NCBI GenBank assembly: GCA_011037195.1
Contig: JAAEAF010009047.1
Coordinates: 1 to 64,000, forward strand
Reading direction: 5' to 3'
Length of the DNA stretch: 64,000 bases
From: Triatoma infestans
Taxonomy: Eukaryota > Arthropoda > Insecta > Hemiptera > Reduviidae
The position numbers and the translations under genes are program-made. Shown here piece after piece: positions 54,693 to 64,000 of the stretch (position 1 is the first letter of the stretch; the number at the start of each line of letters is the position of its first letter). The notes under the pieces are model-generated. The model ran no database searches. It saw only the letters and a program-made list of their open reading frames with translations, and was not told where the DNA came from.

Positions 54693-55537
54693 ACACTATT
54701 TACATTATTATTCTGTTATCATTAATCAAATTTTTAATAGACACCCCAAAATTACATTTATAGGTGGTAATTGTTGAAAAAAAAAATAAAATACATTTAT
54801 TCTGAAGAAAAGTTAATCAGAATGGAATAAATTAGTGATTGGTAGCCCCCCGCCCTTCTTTTGACAGTCACGCAACGCTATTCGGTCGCAATTATGACAA
54901 AATTGATTGACTACATGGCACCAATCTATCATAATTTGAATATCAGATTAGGAAATACAATATCAGATTGATGTCGAATATTTCCATTTTATCAAGAAAA
55001 TTATTCCAGACCAAGAAAATTATTATGAATACCAAGAAATATTGGCCAAGATAAAACATTGAAAAATAGTCACCAACTTTTTAAAAAAAGCAAGATGAAA
55101 GGATGACACAAATAAGAAAGGATGAATATATCAACGTAACGAGAAAAGAAGGATTAGACCATTTCATTCTTTGTGATATTTCTATATTGAAAAATGTACT
55201 TTCGAACAAATCTATTCGAAATATATGTTTACATTTATTTGTCTTTTATTTCAACAATGATCCTTATATGTGATTTCAAGTCAAAAAGAATTTTTTTTCT
55301 CACATATCACATTCTATGATACAACCTTCTTCACAAGGGAATAAACTTCTATGTTGACACAATGCATATAGACAGTAGTGGACATGCCTTTCCATTCTGC
55401 TTCCTCCACATCACTTTAAATAGGAAATCCACTAGCTGAATATCCTACCTAGATGCAAATCGAATTGTAGCCCATCACCCCAATGTTAAGGGGAGCTACA
55501 TTGTAAAAATAGTAAGTTAAAAAAAAAAAAGTCGGTG
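54693..55537. other. AT-rich spacer
   Basis: No gene or repeat recognised. Confidence 0.5.
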
Positions 55538-55885
55538 AATTTTTACTTTCTCTTGTAACAGATCAAAAGTTTCAAATTTAGTTTCCACCCGAAATATAGA
55601 CGTTTTAAGATTTTTGAAAAACGCAGAAAGTTGAGACTTGGTATTTCGATTTGGTGGTAGGTTAAGCTTTCCTAAAAGGACCACTTTTTTAATGCAATGT
55701 ACTGTCCTAATATTTATAATTTAAATATACATTTAGAAGCATTGCTAGAATTTCAAATTTGATGAATATTGATTGATCAGAAGTGCAACAATTTCAGTGT
55801 GGGTCTTTTGAGTTGTTTTTTTTTGGAATTTTCACCAACAATCATGGCGGTTGGGCATGATTTTTCGTTTAAACTTGAAATGGTA
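55538..55885 (-). mobile_element. Old, diverged family X copy
   Basis: TTTTTACTTTCTCTTG is followed by TTTCCACCCGAAATATAGAC, AACGCAGAAAGTTGAGAC, CAGAAGTGC and TTTTCACCAACAATCATGGC in X order, but with many changes and no (GT)n tract. Confidence 0.55.
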
Positions 55886-55959
55886 ACTGTATTTACATAT
55901 GCAGTTAATATTTATGTATATAGTTAGTAGAATATAATAGGGGATTCGAGGACAGCAAA

Positions 55960-56425
55960 GTGTTCCCTCACCCGCCCTCTCACCATCTACCCCCCCGGTC
56001 CCTCTATAGTAGTCTCGTCCACTCTCCCCTCTCCAAGTCACTCTTCCACCCTACTGTACTCTCCTCCACTCGCCCCCTCTCCATGTATACTATACTAGGA
56101 CCGGAAATGCTCCTCCTACTCTTTGACCACAGACCAGTTATTTCCTATACCCCACTCCTGTATCTTGTCGATTGGACGAGATCTTCCAACTAACCCACCC
56201 CCCACTCGTGGTTACTCCACTGAACTCTCTTCCACTCACCCACTCCATGGTACTGTACTGGTACGGAAGTCACTCCCCCACCCCACTACTCGACCACAGA
56301 CCAGGAGTACCTCCTCCCACTCCTTGACCACCGTCCAGATATTTCCTACACCCTCACTCCGGTATACTTGTCCAATTGGACAAGCTCTTCCACTCACCCC
56401 CTCTCCCGGTCACTCTACTATAGTG
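55960..56425. repeat. Pyrimidine-rich degenerate repeat block
   Basis: The plus strand is dominated by CTCCACTC/CACCCC words. A ~90-bp unit (GACCACAGACCAG...TTCCTA...TTGGACGAGATCTTCC) recurs about 206 bp later (56122-56220 and 56328-56415). Apparent open frames here are Pro/Ser/Thr-rich by-products of composition. Confidence 0.6.
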
Positions 56426-56463
56426 GACGACGAGGTGATAAAAAATTATTTTATACATGGAGT

Positions 56464-57082
56464 GGGAGGATGGTGAAGGGATGGGTAAGGGATATACTTC
56501 GGGTCCTGAAATCCCCACATATATTCTACTACAGATAGATGTATTACCTTTATGTAAATGTATCACCTTTATTTTGAAACTATATGCAATATAGACTTGT
56601 AGTATCAACTTAGAGTTGATTGTGTTATGTTATCACACTATTTTGACAAAAACATCCTGATGATGGGCGAACGCCCAAAACTGGTCGATGATCACAAAAA
56701 GAAGCAGGCTATCACGGAAAATATCTCTAATGCTTTCCAGCCCTGCAGAACCAACCACAACAAGTTCTACATGGAAAGGGAGGATGGTGAAGGGGTGGGT
56801 AAGGGATATACTTCCTGAAATCCCCACGTATATACTAACTATAGATAGATGTATTACCTTTATACAAATGTATCACCTTTATTTTTTAAACTATATACGA
56901 CATAGACCTGCAGTATCAACTTGGTGTTGATAGTGTTATGTTATCACACTATTTTGACAAAAACATCATGATGATGGGCGAACGCCCAAAACTGGTCGAT
57001 GATCACAAAAAGAAGCAGGCTATCATGGAAAATATCTCTGATGCTTTCCAGGTCTGCAGAACCAACCACAACAAGTTCTATA
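56464..57082 (+). repeat. ~314-bp tandem duplication with hammerhead-like words
   Basis: Unit 1 (56464-56777) and unit 2 (56778-57082) are close direct copies, starting GGGAGGATGGTGAAGGG and ending ACCAACCACAACAAGTTCTA. Each contains GATGATGGGCGAACGCCCA and CTGGTCGATGATCAC. In unit 1 (56657-56680) CTGATGA is followed by a GGGC/GCCC stem and then AAAAC, where a hammerhead ribozyme needs GAAA. Unit 2 has ATGATGA. Penelope-like elements and animal retrozymes have tandem units of this size with hammerheads, so this may be such a relic. Confidence 0.65.
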
Positions 57083-57859
57083 TATATTTAAATAAATAAA
57101 CGGTTAACCCAGGGGGGTGCTAGAATCTTGAAGCTCATCAATCAATATAATACTGCGTGTTTCTTACAAGATACATTTCTTTATATCTATACACATTTGT
57201 AAATAACGTAAGTGGTCGAAAAGTCTACATAATTATAAAAACATCAGTTGGAGATTAATAAAGTTTTAAATAAACTCTGAATCAATTAAAGAAATTAATA
57301 ATTCACGGTACAAAAAAAAAAAATAATAAAAGAATGGAAGGAAATGCAACCTTTATACCAACTGTCCTAATATCGATTAAATAACCTTTCAATGACCTAC
57401 GACCTCCAAAACTTTAGTCATTCCAGGAAATATGGAATCGATGTGTACACCTCTTTTATTAACAAAAACTTACAATATATTCTGAATTGTATAACATCTA
57501 GCAATCTATACATTGATAACGTGGAAGAAAAGAATCATGTGAATATCAAAAATAGTACTAATTTTATTTTTATATTGGTTGAAATAATTGAATTGAATAA
57601 TATGATTTATAAACAGCCGGAGTTCACAAAGTTTTTGGTAGCTCCCTGGTAACACTAACCTTAGACGAAGAAAAATGGGATAGAAAATCGAAATTTAGTT
57701 ACATGTGAGGACTGCTCCAAAAGTGGTTGCAAATATTAAGTATCTTTAAGTTTTGTACAGTATTATGATTTATTTTAATGAATAGGAGTGGGAGAAATGA
57801 CATAAACCTGTACATATTAACAATATTATAAATTTGTACAGAAGGCCTAGAAGATGGCA
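57083..57859. other. AT-rich spacer
   Basis: An 86-codon open frame at 57392-57652 has no motif and AT-driven composition. I do not call it a gene. Confidence 0.45.
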
Positions 57860-59070
57860 AGTCTTTTTTTTTTTTTAATTTAGTCTATTTATTGTATAAG
57901 CCAAATCTGTTAAATCAAATAACAATAATTGCTATTGCTCGCTGCTGATACTGTTGGCTTGAGGATCTTTAGTGGAGTAATCCATCCAAAATAATAATTT
58001 GGAAAAATATTTAAGAATATTTTGTAGTTTGAAAAATAGAATTTTGTTAATATTTTAAATGGAACTTAGTGCAGAGAAAAGAGTCAGGTACTATAATTTA
58101 AGGTCATTGCTATAAAGGTCACAAAGGCACAAGAATCCGTTAAATTAATACAATGCCTTTTGGCCAAGTGTTTTGTAAGAGAAGGCATTCTTTCGGGCAA
58201 TCTGCATTCTGCTTTCAAACAAGAATAGTCTGTTTTAGACACCGAACCAGAACACATCAGGACTGTGCCAGTTATAAGTTAAAACATAAGAGTTAGCATT
58301 TAATCTAGATAAATAATTGATTTATACATAATCGGTGTGATATTACAAAGCTATTTAAATTCACTTTGAGAATATATTTATTTCAAAAACAGTGGTGTTC
58401 TCTTGATTATAACTAATACTTCTCTCTTAAACATATATACTTACAAGCCCCTTTTGCTAAACCGCTCGTGCTAAACACTACCACTACTCTACAACACATC
58501 ACACCAATAACATTTCATTATCCATAAATTCTTTCAAGAATGGTAATTGTAATTCCCTATGGAGCTGTTCGTTCCGTATGAACCACGGTGCTCCCAGGAC
58601 GATACGCAGGATTTTGTTTTGGAAGAACTGTAGATTGTTTAGAGCAGTCTTGTTCTATCCATACAGGAGAGGCGTATGTTAGTAGCGAAGTATAGAGGTT
58701 TAGAGAAGTCTAGAGCATTGTGGTCTCTGTGATGTACGTCTGTTTATGAGTGGATAGAGCTGTCTGAGAATTTGATAAGCTTGCCGCAGCTTTAGAGTTA
58801 TATGAGGACTCTACGTAAGTCTCGTGACCAGGTGTAGGCCAAGGTACACTTAAGGGTTCGTCTGTTTTTTACCACTGTATGTCAGTGCTGTTGATCTTTA
58901 AATTGAACGGCTTGCATCCGGCGAAAGGTAAAAATTTTTGTCTGTGTTTTTTCTATGTTAATGTCCAGTTTCCAATTGTAAAACCAGTCTGTTATTTTAT
59001 CTAGAGTATGTTGCAGATTGTGAGCAGTCTTGTTCGAAAGTATCAGATAATACCATGTTACTGTAATGGC
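57860..59070 (-). mobile_element. LINE-J RT C-terminal relic, interrupted by an LTR1
   Basis: The minus strand at about 58524-59046, with frame changes, reads QLETGH-type thumb text, then FTFRRMQAVQFKDQQ, ATNIRLSCMDRTRL, and LQFFQNKILRIVLGAPWFIR with NEQLHRELQLPFLKEF. The 'Q.FQNK.LR...GAPWF.RN..LH.DL' signature is the RT C-terminal region of Jockey-type LINEs. A probable 3' UTR with AATAAATAG and poly(A) (T-run at 57864-57876) lies beyond the LTR at 57860-57967. It is a different family from LINE-F. Confidence 0.65.
57968..58517 (+). mobile_element. Solo LTR, family LTR1 (older copy)
   Basis: It begins TTTAGTGGAG (TG changed to TT) and ends CAATAACATTTCA. It shares ATAGAATTTTGTTAATATTT, AAAGAGTCAGGTACT and GCACAAGAA.CCGTTA with the reverse complement of 24836-25345. 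Flanking bases (GATC, TTAT) do not show a clean duplication. Confidence 0.75.
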
Positions 59071-59598
59071 AGAGAGATATGGGCTTTAAGATTTACTTGA
59101 ACAAATAGCTAGCTGAAAAAATAGTTTTGAGTCAAATGAAGAGATGATAGCAGCGGTAAATTGATATTTTGAAGACATTCCAGAAATCACACTTCACGAA
59201 CGGAATCTAGTTATTGGAGAAACGTTGGATAAAGTGTATTGAACTAGAGGGAGAAATAAATGCCTTTATTTATTATACAAAAAAAAAAACTCTTTTTCAA
59301 TACTACGCCGATAACTTTTCCACCTTACCCACGTAAACTATTGATCCTGATAGTAACATTGTTAAATACGTACAATTGGGTCACTTCGTTAAAAAATTAT
59401 TTTATAACATTAGGATATAGTTAGTTATGGCATACAGACAGGAGGTGGAGTTAATTAAAAAGTTTAAGTTTAAAAATGTTGATGAATTTCAGACAGTATT
59501 CAATTAAATAGAGATTTAGAGAGAGTGTGCTGTTCATCGCACAGCACGATAAATAAAGGAATTTTATATAAAAACTAGCTCTTATATATTTTATATAT
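59071..59598. other. AT-rich spacer
   Basis: Nothing recognised. Confidence 0.5.
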
Positions 59599-59990
59599 TG
59601 TAACGTTTTCCCCTCTAAATTAGCTAATTTACTGCAATTAGTTTTAAGGGGGGTTAGTATAGATAAAATACTCTAAACTTCAATAAGACAAACATTAATT
59701 TATTGTTTTACACAATAAATTATAAATACAACACTTAGTAGTAATGAATTCACAGTTTAAACCACGAAAGTTCACTTTTTATACACTTTCCACAAACGTA
59801 CACTTAGTTTGTAACTAGAAACTCTTTCAACTCTCTGTGGTCCCACTATTTATACCGGTGGACAAGTGTCTAGAATGTTCTCAATTCTTTCAGAAAGAAC
59901 TAGACCGCGTCGCCAGCGCTTCCCAGCGGCTACTAAGAGAACTTGAGGTACCTGCTTTCTCTCCTAGATGGCACCAGTAGCTGCGTTACA
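59599..59990 (-). mobile_element. Solo LTR, family LTR3
   Basis: 392 bp, TGTAACGTTTTC to GCTGCGTTACA, inverted relative to 17432-17771. It shares CTAGTTCTTTC-type blocks, CGTCGCCAGCGCTTCC, the TATA region (CACTATTTATACCGG) and TTCACTTT. It is flanked by ATAT on both sides, though in AT-rich DNA. The 52-bp length difference lies mostly in the transcribed half. Confidence 0.83.
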
Positions 59991-60704
59991 ATATTATATA
60001 TATTCCTATTGAAGTTGTTAAGAGTCACAGCTTAGAATTAGTTCTGATTAAAAATATATTTTGGGAACACTAGTAATAGAAATTTATAATACGATATACA
60101 ATACATTACCCAAAAAGTTAATTACAATATTAAGAGAAAGTAAAAGAGAAAAAAAAAAAAAAAAAAAAAAGGAAAAATTCTGTACTAATATGCAAAATAA
60201 ACAATATTTTCTATTGTAAAATCTTTCTTTATAGTAGATTATGTAAAATATAAATTTATCTGCTAACGAAGCCCTTAAAGGTTGTCACTTGAATGGAGCA
60301 GCCCATACAGTTCTCTTATATAGTATTGCAAAATATTCAATACGCTTTTCTTAAAACTTCCTTCCTTTCGTACAGTTGTTATATACTTGGAATATCATTT
60401 ATATTTTCCACATTTTTATTTTCTTTCTTTTTATTTTTATTGTTTTGTTAACTTCGAGTTTTCTTTTTATGCATATCTGTTCCAGTTTATCCATTTGAAT
60501 TAAGGATTAAGGAAATTGTTTGTTGACAAATGAAAATATTTTTTTCCAAGATTAATTTGATAGGAACTTTATACAGTCAGCATAATATCAATAGCGGCCT
60601 AGTTTGAAGAAGAAACTATTATTTCAAATTTTTAATTGTAAAAAGTATACGTTATACGATTTTTTTATTTTTTATTTTTTAATTCTCCTAGTATTTTCAT
60701 TATA
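59991..60704. other. AT-rich spacer
   Basis: A stray ATTAAGAGAAAGTAAAAGAG at about 60129-60148 may be an X end. No gene. Confidence 0.4.
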
Positions 60705-61370
60705 CTTTTTACTTTCTCTTACTCCTAGTAAGAGGAATTATTGTAATCGTGTCAAATTTTCGATATCGCGTTTTCAACGGAAATATCCGTTTTGAGGTCT
60801 CCTGAGTACAAAAAAGTGGTTTTTAGCAAATGGTCTATGTATGTGAACAGCTTAACTCAAAAACGAAAAACCGTAGAAAATTAAAACTTGATATTCCGTT
60901 TTAGGTATCACCGTGGGATCTGACAGTACGTTACCTGTCAAAATTCCTCAACCGGAAGTACCACTTTACTAGTTGATTTTTTTTTCCACACTTTTTCGCG
61001 ATTTTCTCAAAAATGTATCCGACGATTTTCTTCAAACTAGTTATACAACTTTTATTTAAAAAATTTCTTTGAAAAAATTCATTTAATGGCACTTTTAGTG
61101 GAGGGAAGGAGAGTTATGTTTTTCTCTGAAGTGCTATCATAGTTGATTATTATACAATTCTATCATCCAAACAAAATTAATTTTAGAAATAAATAGATGG
61201 CCAAAATTCCAAGTTTCAAGAAAATTAGTAAACCGGAAGTGCACTTTTACTGGATAGTTTCTTCAGTTTTCGACGAATTTTATTAATTGTGGTACACTAA
61301 CTATAAAATTTGTCAATTATAATTTTGAGTACTGGAATAAGAGAAAGTTGTGTGAGTGTTTCTCACCAGA
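60705..61370 (-). mobile_element. Family X repeat, one-unit (short) form
   Basis: Both termini are present (TTTTTACTTTCTCTTACTCC; GTGAGTGTTTCTCACCAGA), but the middle carries only one of the two ~300-bp units, giving 666 bp. Loss of exactly one unit fits slippage or recombination between the tandem units. Confidence 0.87.
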
Positions 61371-61548
61371 TTTTATTTTGAAATTTGTAAATAGTTTTCA
61401 TAAGTAAAATTAAATAACATTAAGATTATTAAATATTAAAATTAATTGTTGAGTTTTTTTGTAATTTTCTCATAAACTGTTACAACTGTTTTCTTTGATC
61501 TTGGAATGCTTGCTGCTTAGATAGGATCACGTATCTCCTCACTTTTAT

Positions 61549-62964
61549 ATGAGTACCATTCAGACTACCCCAGGTGTGCAAGCTCTCCTATACGCTGATG
61601 ACTTAATTGTGTGGGCAACCAGCTCCAACGTAATGGCATTGGAAAAATGCCTCAATGATGTTATGAAAAAGCTTAGCAAGTGGGCAAATCAGAATGGGAT
61701 GCTAGTTAATCCTAACAAATCAGAGTTTCAGCTTTTTACCATGTCTACGCGGCAGTTTAACGTGGACCTCAAATTCGAAGGCACCAGCATCAAAAGGACA
61801 AATGAGGCTACTTATCTTGGAATCAAGCTGGATAACAAATTGTCGTGGGCCAAACACATATCCGCAATGGCAGAGAAAGGCACAAAGCGTAGCTCCCTCT
61901 TGCGTAGATTAGCTGGAACAAAATGGGGAGCCAGCCAAGATGTCCTCACTCTTGCGTACAAAAGTTATATCCGCCCTGTAATGGAATACGGAATTGAGCT
62001 GACACTTACCTCATCTGTAACAGCCAACCAGAAACTGGAAGTGGGTCAAAACAATGCTTTGAGGGTGATTACTGGAGCCGCTTTCTCAGCCCCGATTGCA
62101 GCTATGCAGCTGCAGACAGGAATCGAACCCATGAGCACAAGAAGAGAGCAGCTAGCTCTATCATTGAACGAAAGGCTGAAGCGTGGGGTGGACCCATATT
62201 GGGCTGAATATAAGCCGAGTTCCCAGAGGCTAATCACCCAAGGTTCTTTCTCCAATAAAGTTGAACAACTTGAGGCTAACAGTCCTCTTGAACTTCACTG
62301 TCGACAGCCCTTTCTTGACGCTCTCAGTACTCGCCCTTTTCAAACAGCAACAGGTTATGTAAATCTACTGGCACCCCTAAATAAGAATGAAGTGCCACCA
62401 GAACAACTCAAAGCACTGGCACTTGAAACCATCGCCATCAGATTTCCCACACCCTACTACTTACATGTATATACGGATGGTTCGGCAAGAGCAGCAAATT
62501 CAAATGCTGGTGCCGGTGTTTACAGCATCCGTTTTCGGTGCTACGCACCAGTGGGAAGAATAGCCACAAACTTTGATGGTGAAGTGCTTGCTGTATTGAT
62601 GGCACTGCGGGAGCTGTCAAAAAGAGACGAACCCTGTGCGGTCATTCTGGTTGATTCCCAAGCTGCAATTATGGCCATCACATCTAACAACATAACTGAC
62701 TCTAGGAGTGTGATAGATTGCCGCACCACAATTGATGGACTCCGAAGACAAGGACGTAAACTTGCCCTCCAACAGGTACCTGCTCATGTTGGAATCAAGG
62801 GCAATGAGCGAGCGGACAGATTGGCTAAGCAGGGTGCAGGAATGGAACAACCAGAATTGCCTATCCCATACAGTGGTTCAAAACGACTCCTTGCTGGAAA
62901 AAACAAAAATGGATTTGGAGAGGAAAGCACAAGGACGCCAGTGGGAAACCCTCTCACATCATGA
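61549..62964 (+). CDS. LINE-K ORF2, RT palm/thumb and RNase H
   Basis: 471 codons without a stop. The ATG is internal to the domain, so the true start was lost by truncation. VQALLYADDLIVWA (Y15-D18) is the RT catalytic loop, copying RNA into DNA at the target nick. LVNPNKSEFQLF and YLGIKLDNKLSWAKHI are the next conserved RT blocks, and AYKSYIRPVMEYGIEL begins the thumb. RNase H follows with D310 (YTDGSARA), E345 (DGEVLAVLMAL), D369 (LVDSQAAIMA) and D423 (GIKGNERADRLAKQ), all four metal ligands in place. The last ~20 codons (after SGSKRLLAG) are out of frame. The correct continuation is in the +1 frame, so one base was gained or lost at the A-run near 62899-62910. Confidence 0.88.
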   Translation: MSTIQTTPGVQALLYADDLIVWATSSNVMALEKCLNDVMKKLSKWANQNGMLVNPNKSEFQLFTMSTRQFNVDLKFEGTSIKRTNEATYLGIKLDNKLSWAKHISAMAEKGTKRSSLLRRLAGTKWGASQDVLTLAYKSYIRPVMEYGIELTLTSSVTANQKLEVGQNNALRVITGAAFSAPIAAMQLQTGIEPMSTRREQLALSLNERLKRGVDPYWAEYKPSSQRLITQGSFSNKVEQLEANSPLELHCRQPFLDALSTRPFQTATGYVNLLAPLNKNEVPPEQLKALALETIAIRFPTPYYLHVYTDGSARAANSNAGAGVYSIRFRCYAPVGRIATNFDGEVLAVLMALRELSKRDEPCAVILVDSQAAIMAITSNNITDSRSVIDCRTTIDGLRRQGRKLALQQVPAHVGIKGNERADRLAKQGAGMEQPELPIPYSGSKRLLAGKNKNGFGEESTRTPVGNPLTS

Positions 62965-63256
62965 CGGCATGATACCCGCCTCAGCACCACGCTATGTCTC
63001 AGTCGCATGTTTTAGGATGGCAACTGGACACGATTATTTAGAAAAGCACCTCCGAAGAATAGGAATCTCGAGGGACTCTAGATGCCCCCTCTGTGATACC
63101 GGACAGGAAATGACGGCATCTCATTTAGACACGTGTCCTTCTCTTGAGGATGTAAGAGAAAATTACAAAGATGACAACCGGTGGATACACCAGGCAAATT
63201 TATATTGGGCTGCAAGGGAGCGTATGGATAGTATCCAAGAAAACGCGGTGACATAA
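62899..63256 (+). CDS. LINE-K ORF2 C-terminus after the frameshift (zinc knuckle)
   Basis: The continuing frame reads EKTKMDLERKAQGRQWETLS, then SVACFRMATGHDYLEKHLRR, then the nucleic-acid-binding knuckle CPLCDTGQEMTASHLDTC and a stop at 63256. 'FRMATGHD.L..HL.RIG...CPLC' is the usual C-terminus after LINE RNase H domains. With the frame corrected, the two parts would be one ORF2 tail of about 565 codons. The single indel may be a mutation or a homopolymer sequencing error. Confidence 0.82.
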
Positions 63257-63270
63257 GGGAAAAAAAACAA

Positions 63271-64000
63271 AAATCTTTTATATGAAACATTTTTTTTCTG
63301 TTTAAATTGATTTTGGTGGGGGGGGGGTATTATAGAGGTCTGTCAGTTAATTTAAATTTAAATATGCACAAACATTGTTGATTTTGACATAGTGCGGCAC
63401 AGTGACATATGGCCGATCCAGATATACGAGTGATATCCCCCACCACCGTATTTAAGGGCCAATCCAAGTAAACATTATAAACGTTGAAATTTTAAAGAAA
63501 ATTTGATTGGATTATATTATATTAATTAGATTAAAAGAAGTGGTGTGAGTGTTTCATACCAGATTTCTGTATTTTTAGGACCTACTTCATTTATAAATTT
63601 TGATTAAATCAGCAGACTGATAATTACACCTGATTAATCAATTCAAATGATAGACGTCAATGATTTCACTCTCAAATCACCAATCAGATAAAAGCTTCTA
63701 TTCAGTTAGTAGCGTATTAATGAGATAATACGGATTGATGATATAATATTAGTAGTAATAGGATATGATGTCAATGTTATCAATATGGCAAGATGCTTAA
63801 CACTATAATAATAATAGTAATAATAATAAAAATAATGTGATTTAAAACACAGACAAGACTTAGTCTTCACTGTAATTAATACAATTAAAAAAAATTAACA
63901 ATTTTCTTAACAAGATCAAATTTTTACACAAAGTTTAAAAGCATAAATATAGTGGAGGTGAGTGTGAAGGTATATCTGTTGGCACAAATAGCAGATAATA
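63271..64000. other. AT-rich end of the window with an X terminus
   Basis: A G-run is at 63316-63327. An X 5' terminus in minus orientation (GTGTGAGTGTTTCATACCAGA) is at about 63543-63563 with no X body. A (TAA)n run is near 63805-63830. No gene recognised. Confidence 0.45.

Larger units (their letters stand above)
61522..63270 (+). mobile_element. LINE-K, best-preserved retrotransposon fragment
   Basis: A 5'-truncated non-LTR element covers RT motif B' (GSRISSLLY, in a shifted frame at about 61525-61552), the YADD motif, the RT thumb, RNase H, a zinc knuckle and a short A-rich end after the stop at 63256. GC content and codon quality stand out from the flanks. Similar ORF2 proteins are common in arthropod genomes. 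The relation to the I/R1/Jockey groups cannot be settled without a tree. Confidence 0.85.

Noticed and set aside
55960..56476. Pro/Ser/Thr-rich frames (mucin-like)
   Set aside because: Generated by the pyrimidine-rich degenerate repeat. No signal peptide, no conserved frame across the repeat units.
56657..56680. Active hammerhead ribozyme
   Set aside because: The required GAAA is AAAA and no U-H cleavage site with pairing stems could be placed. Kept only as a degenerate motif.
1..64000. CRISPR arrays, operons, Shine-Dalgarno sites
   Set aside because: The DNA is eukaryotic. No regularly spaced short direct repeats with unique spacers were seen.

Overview
The window is AT-rich, non-prokaryotic DNA made almost entirely of dead or dying transposable elements. 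I found no host protein-coding gene, rRNA or functional tRNA that I can defend. RNase H-encoding LINEs of the I/R1/LOA and Jockey type, a mariner-type transposase with a 'WPSRSPDLTPL' motif, an animal Helitron, tRNA-headed SINEs and short solo LTRs together suggest an arthropod, most likely an insect. The species cannot be read from the sequence.

The dominant component is one repeat, here called family X. It is about 1 kb when complete and is present in at least 20 full, truncated or interrupted copies on both strands. X has no coding capacity. It has hairpins at both ends, a perfect 15-bp subterminal inverted repeat, roughly 300-bp internal tandem units that each carry ACTTCCGG, and a (CA)n tract. 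It may be a non-autonomous Helentron/HINE-like element, and it is the best candidate here for an undescribed system.

Layout. 1-6400: LTR-like and LINE ends, X, and a repeat called R380. 6418-8488: a mariner-type element turned into a ~740-bp-arm palindrome, with a 294-bp LTR-like insert. 8.9-12.7 kb: X copies, one split by a LINE, then an RNase H relic. 12.96-14.1 kb: Helitron remnant. 14.8-31.5 kb: SINEs, X copies, solo LTRs (with 4-bp duplications) and LINE 3' ends. 29.75-30.05 kb: a ~130-bp-arm foldback with a hammerhead-like core. 31.6-38.7 kb: a 407-codon open LINE fragment, further LINE relics, a SINE and X. 39-52 kb: X, Jockey-type, RTE-like and I-type LINE fragments and SINEs. 52.8-54.7 kb: a four-level nest, X > LTR4 > LTR1 > LTR2. 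56-57 kb: tandem repeats with a degenerate hammerhead-like core. 57.8-60 kb: a LINE relic and solo LTRs. 61.5-63.3 kb: the best-preserved retrotransposon reading frame, broken by one frameshift.

Target-site duplications allow relative dating. X is usually the host of LINE and LTR insertions, so it is older than they are. The SINEs would depend on LINE machinery and the solo LTRs mark removed retrotransposons. Only the two longest LINE frames look recent.
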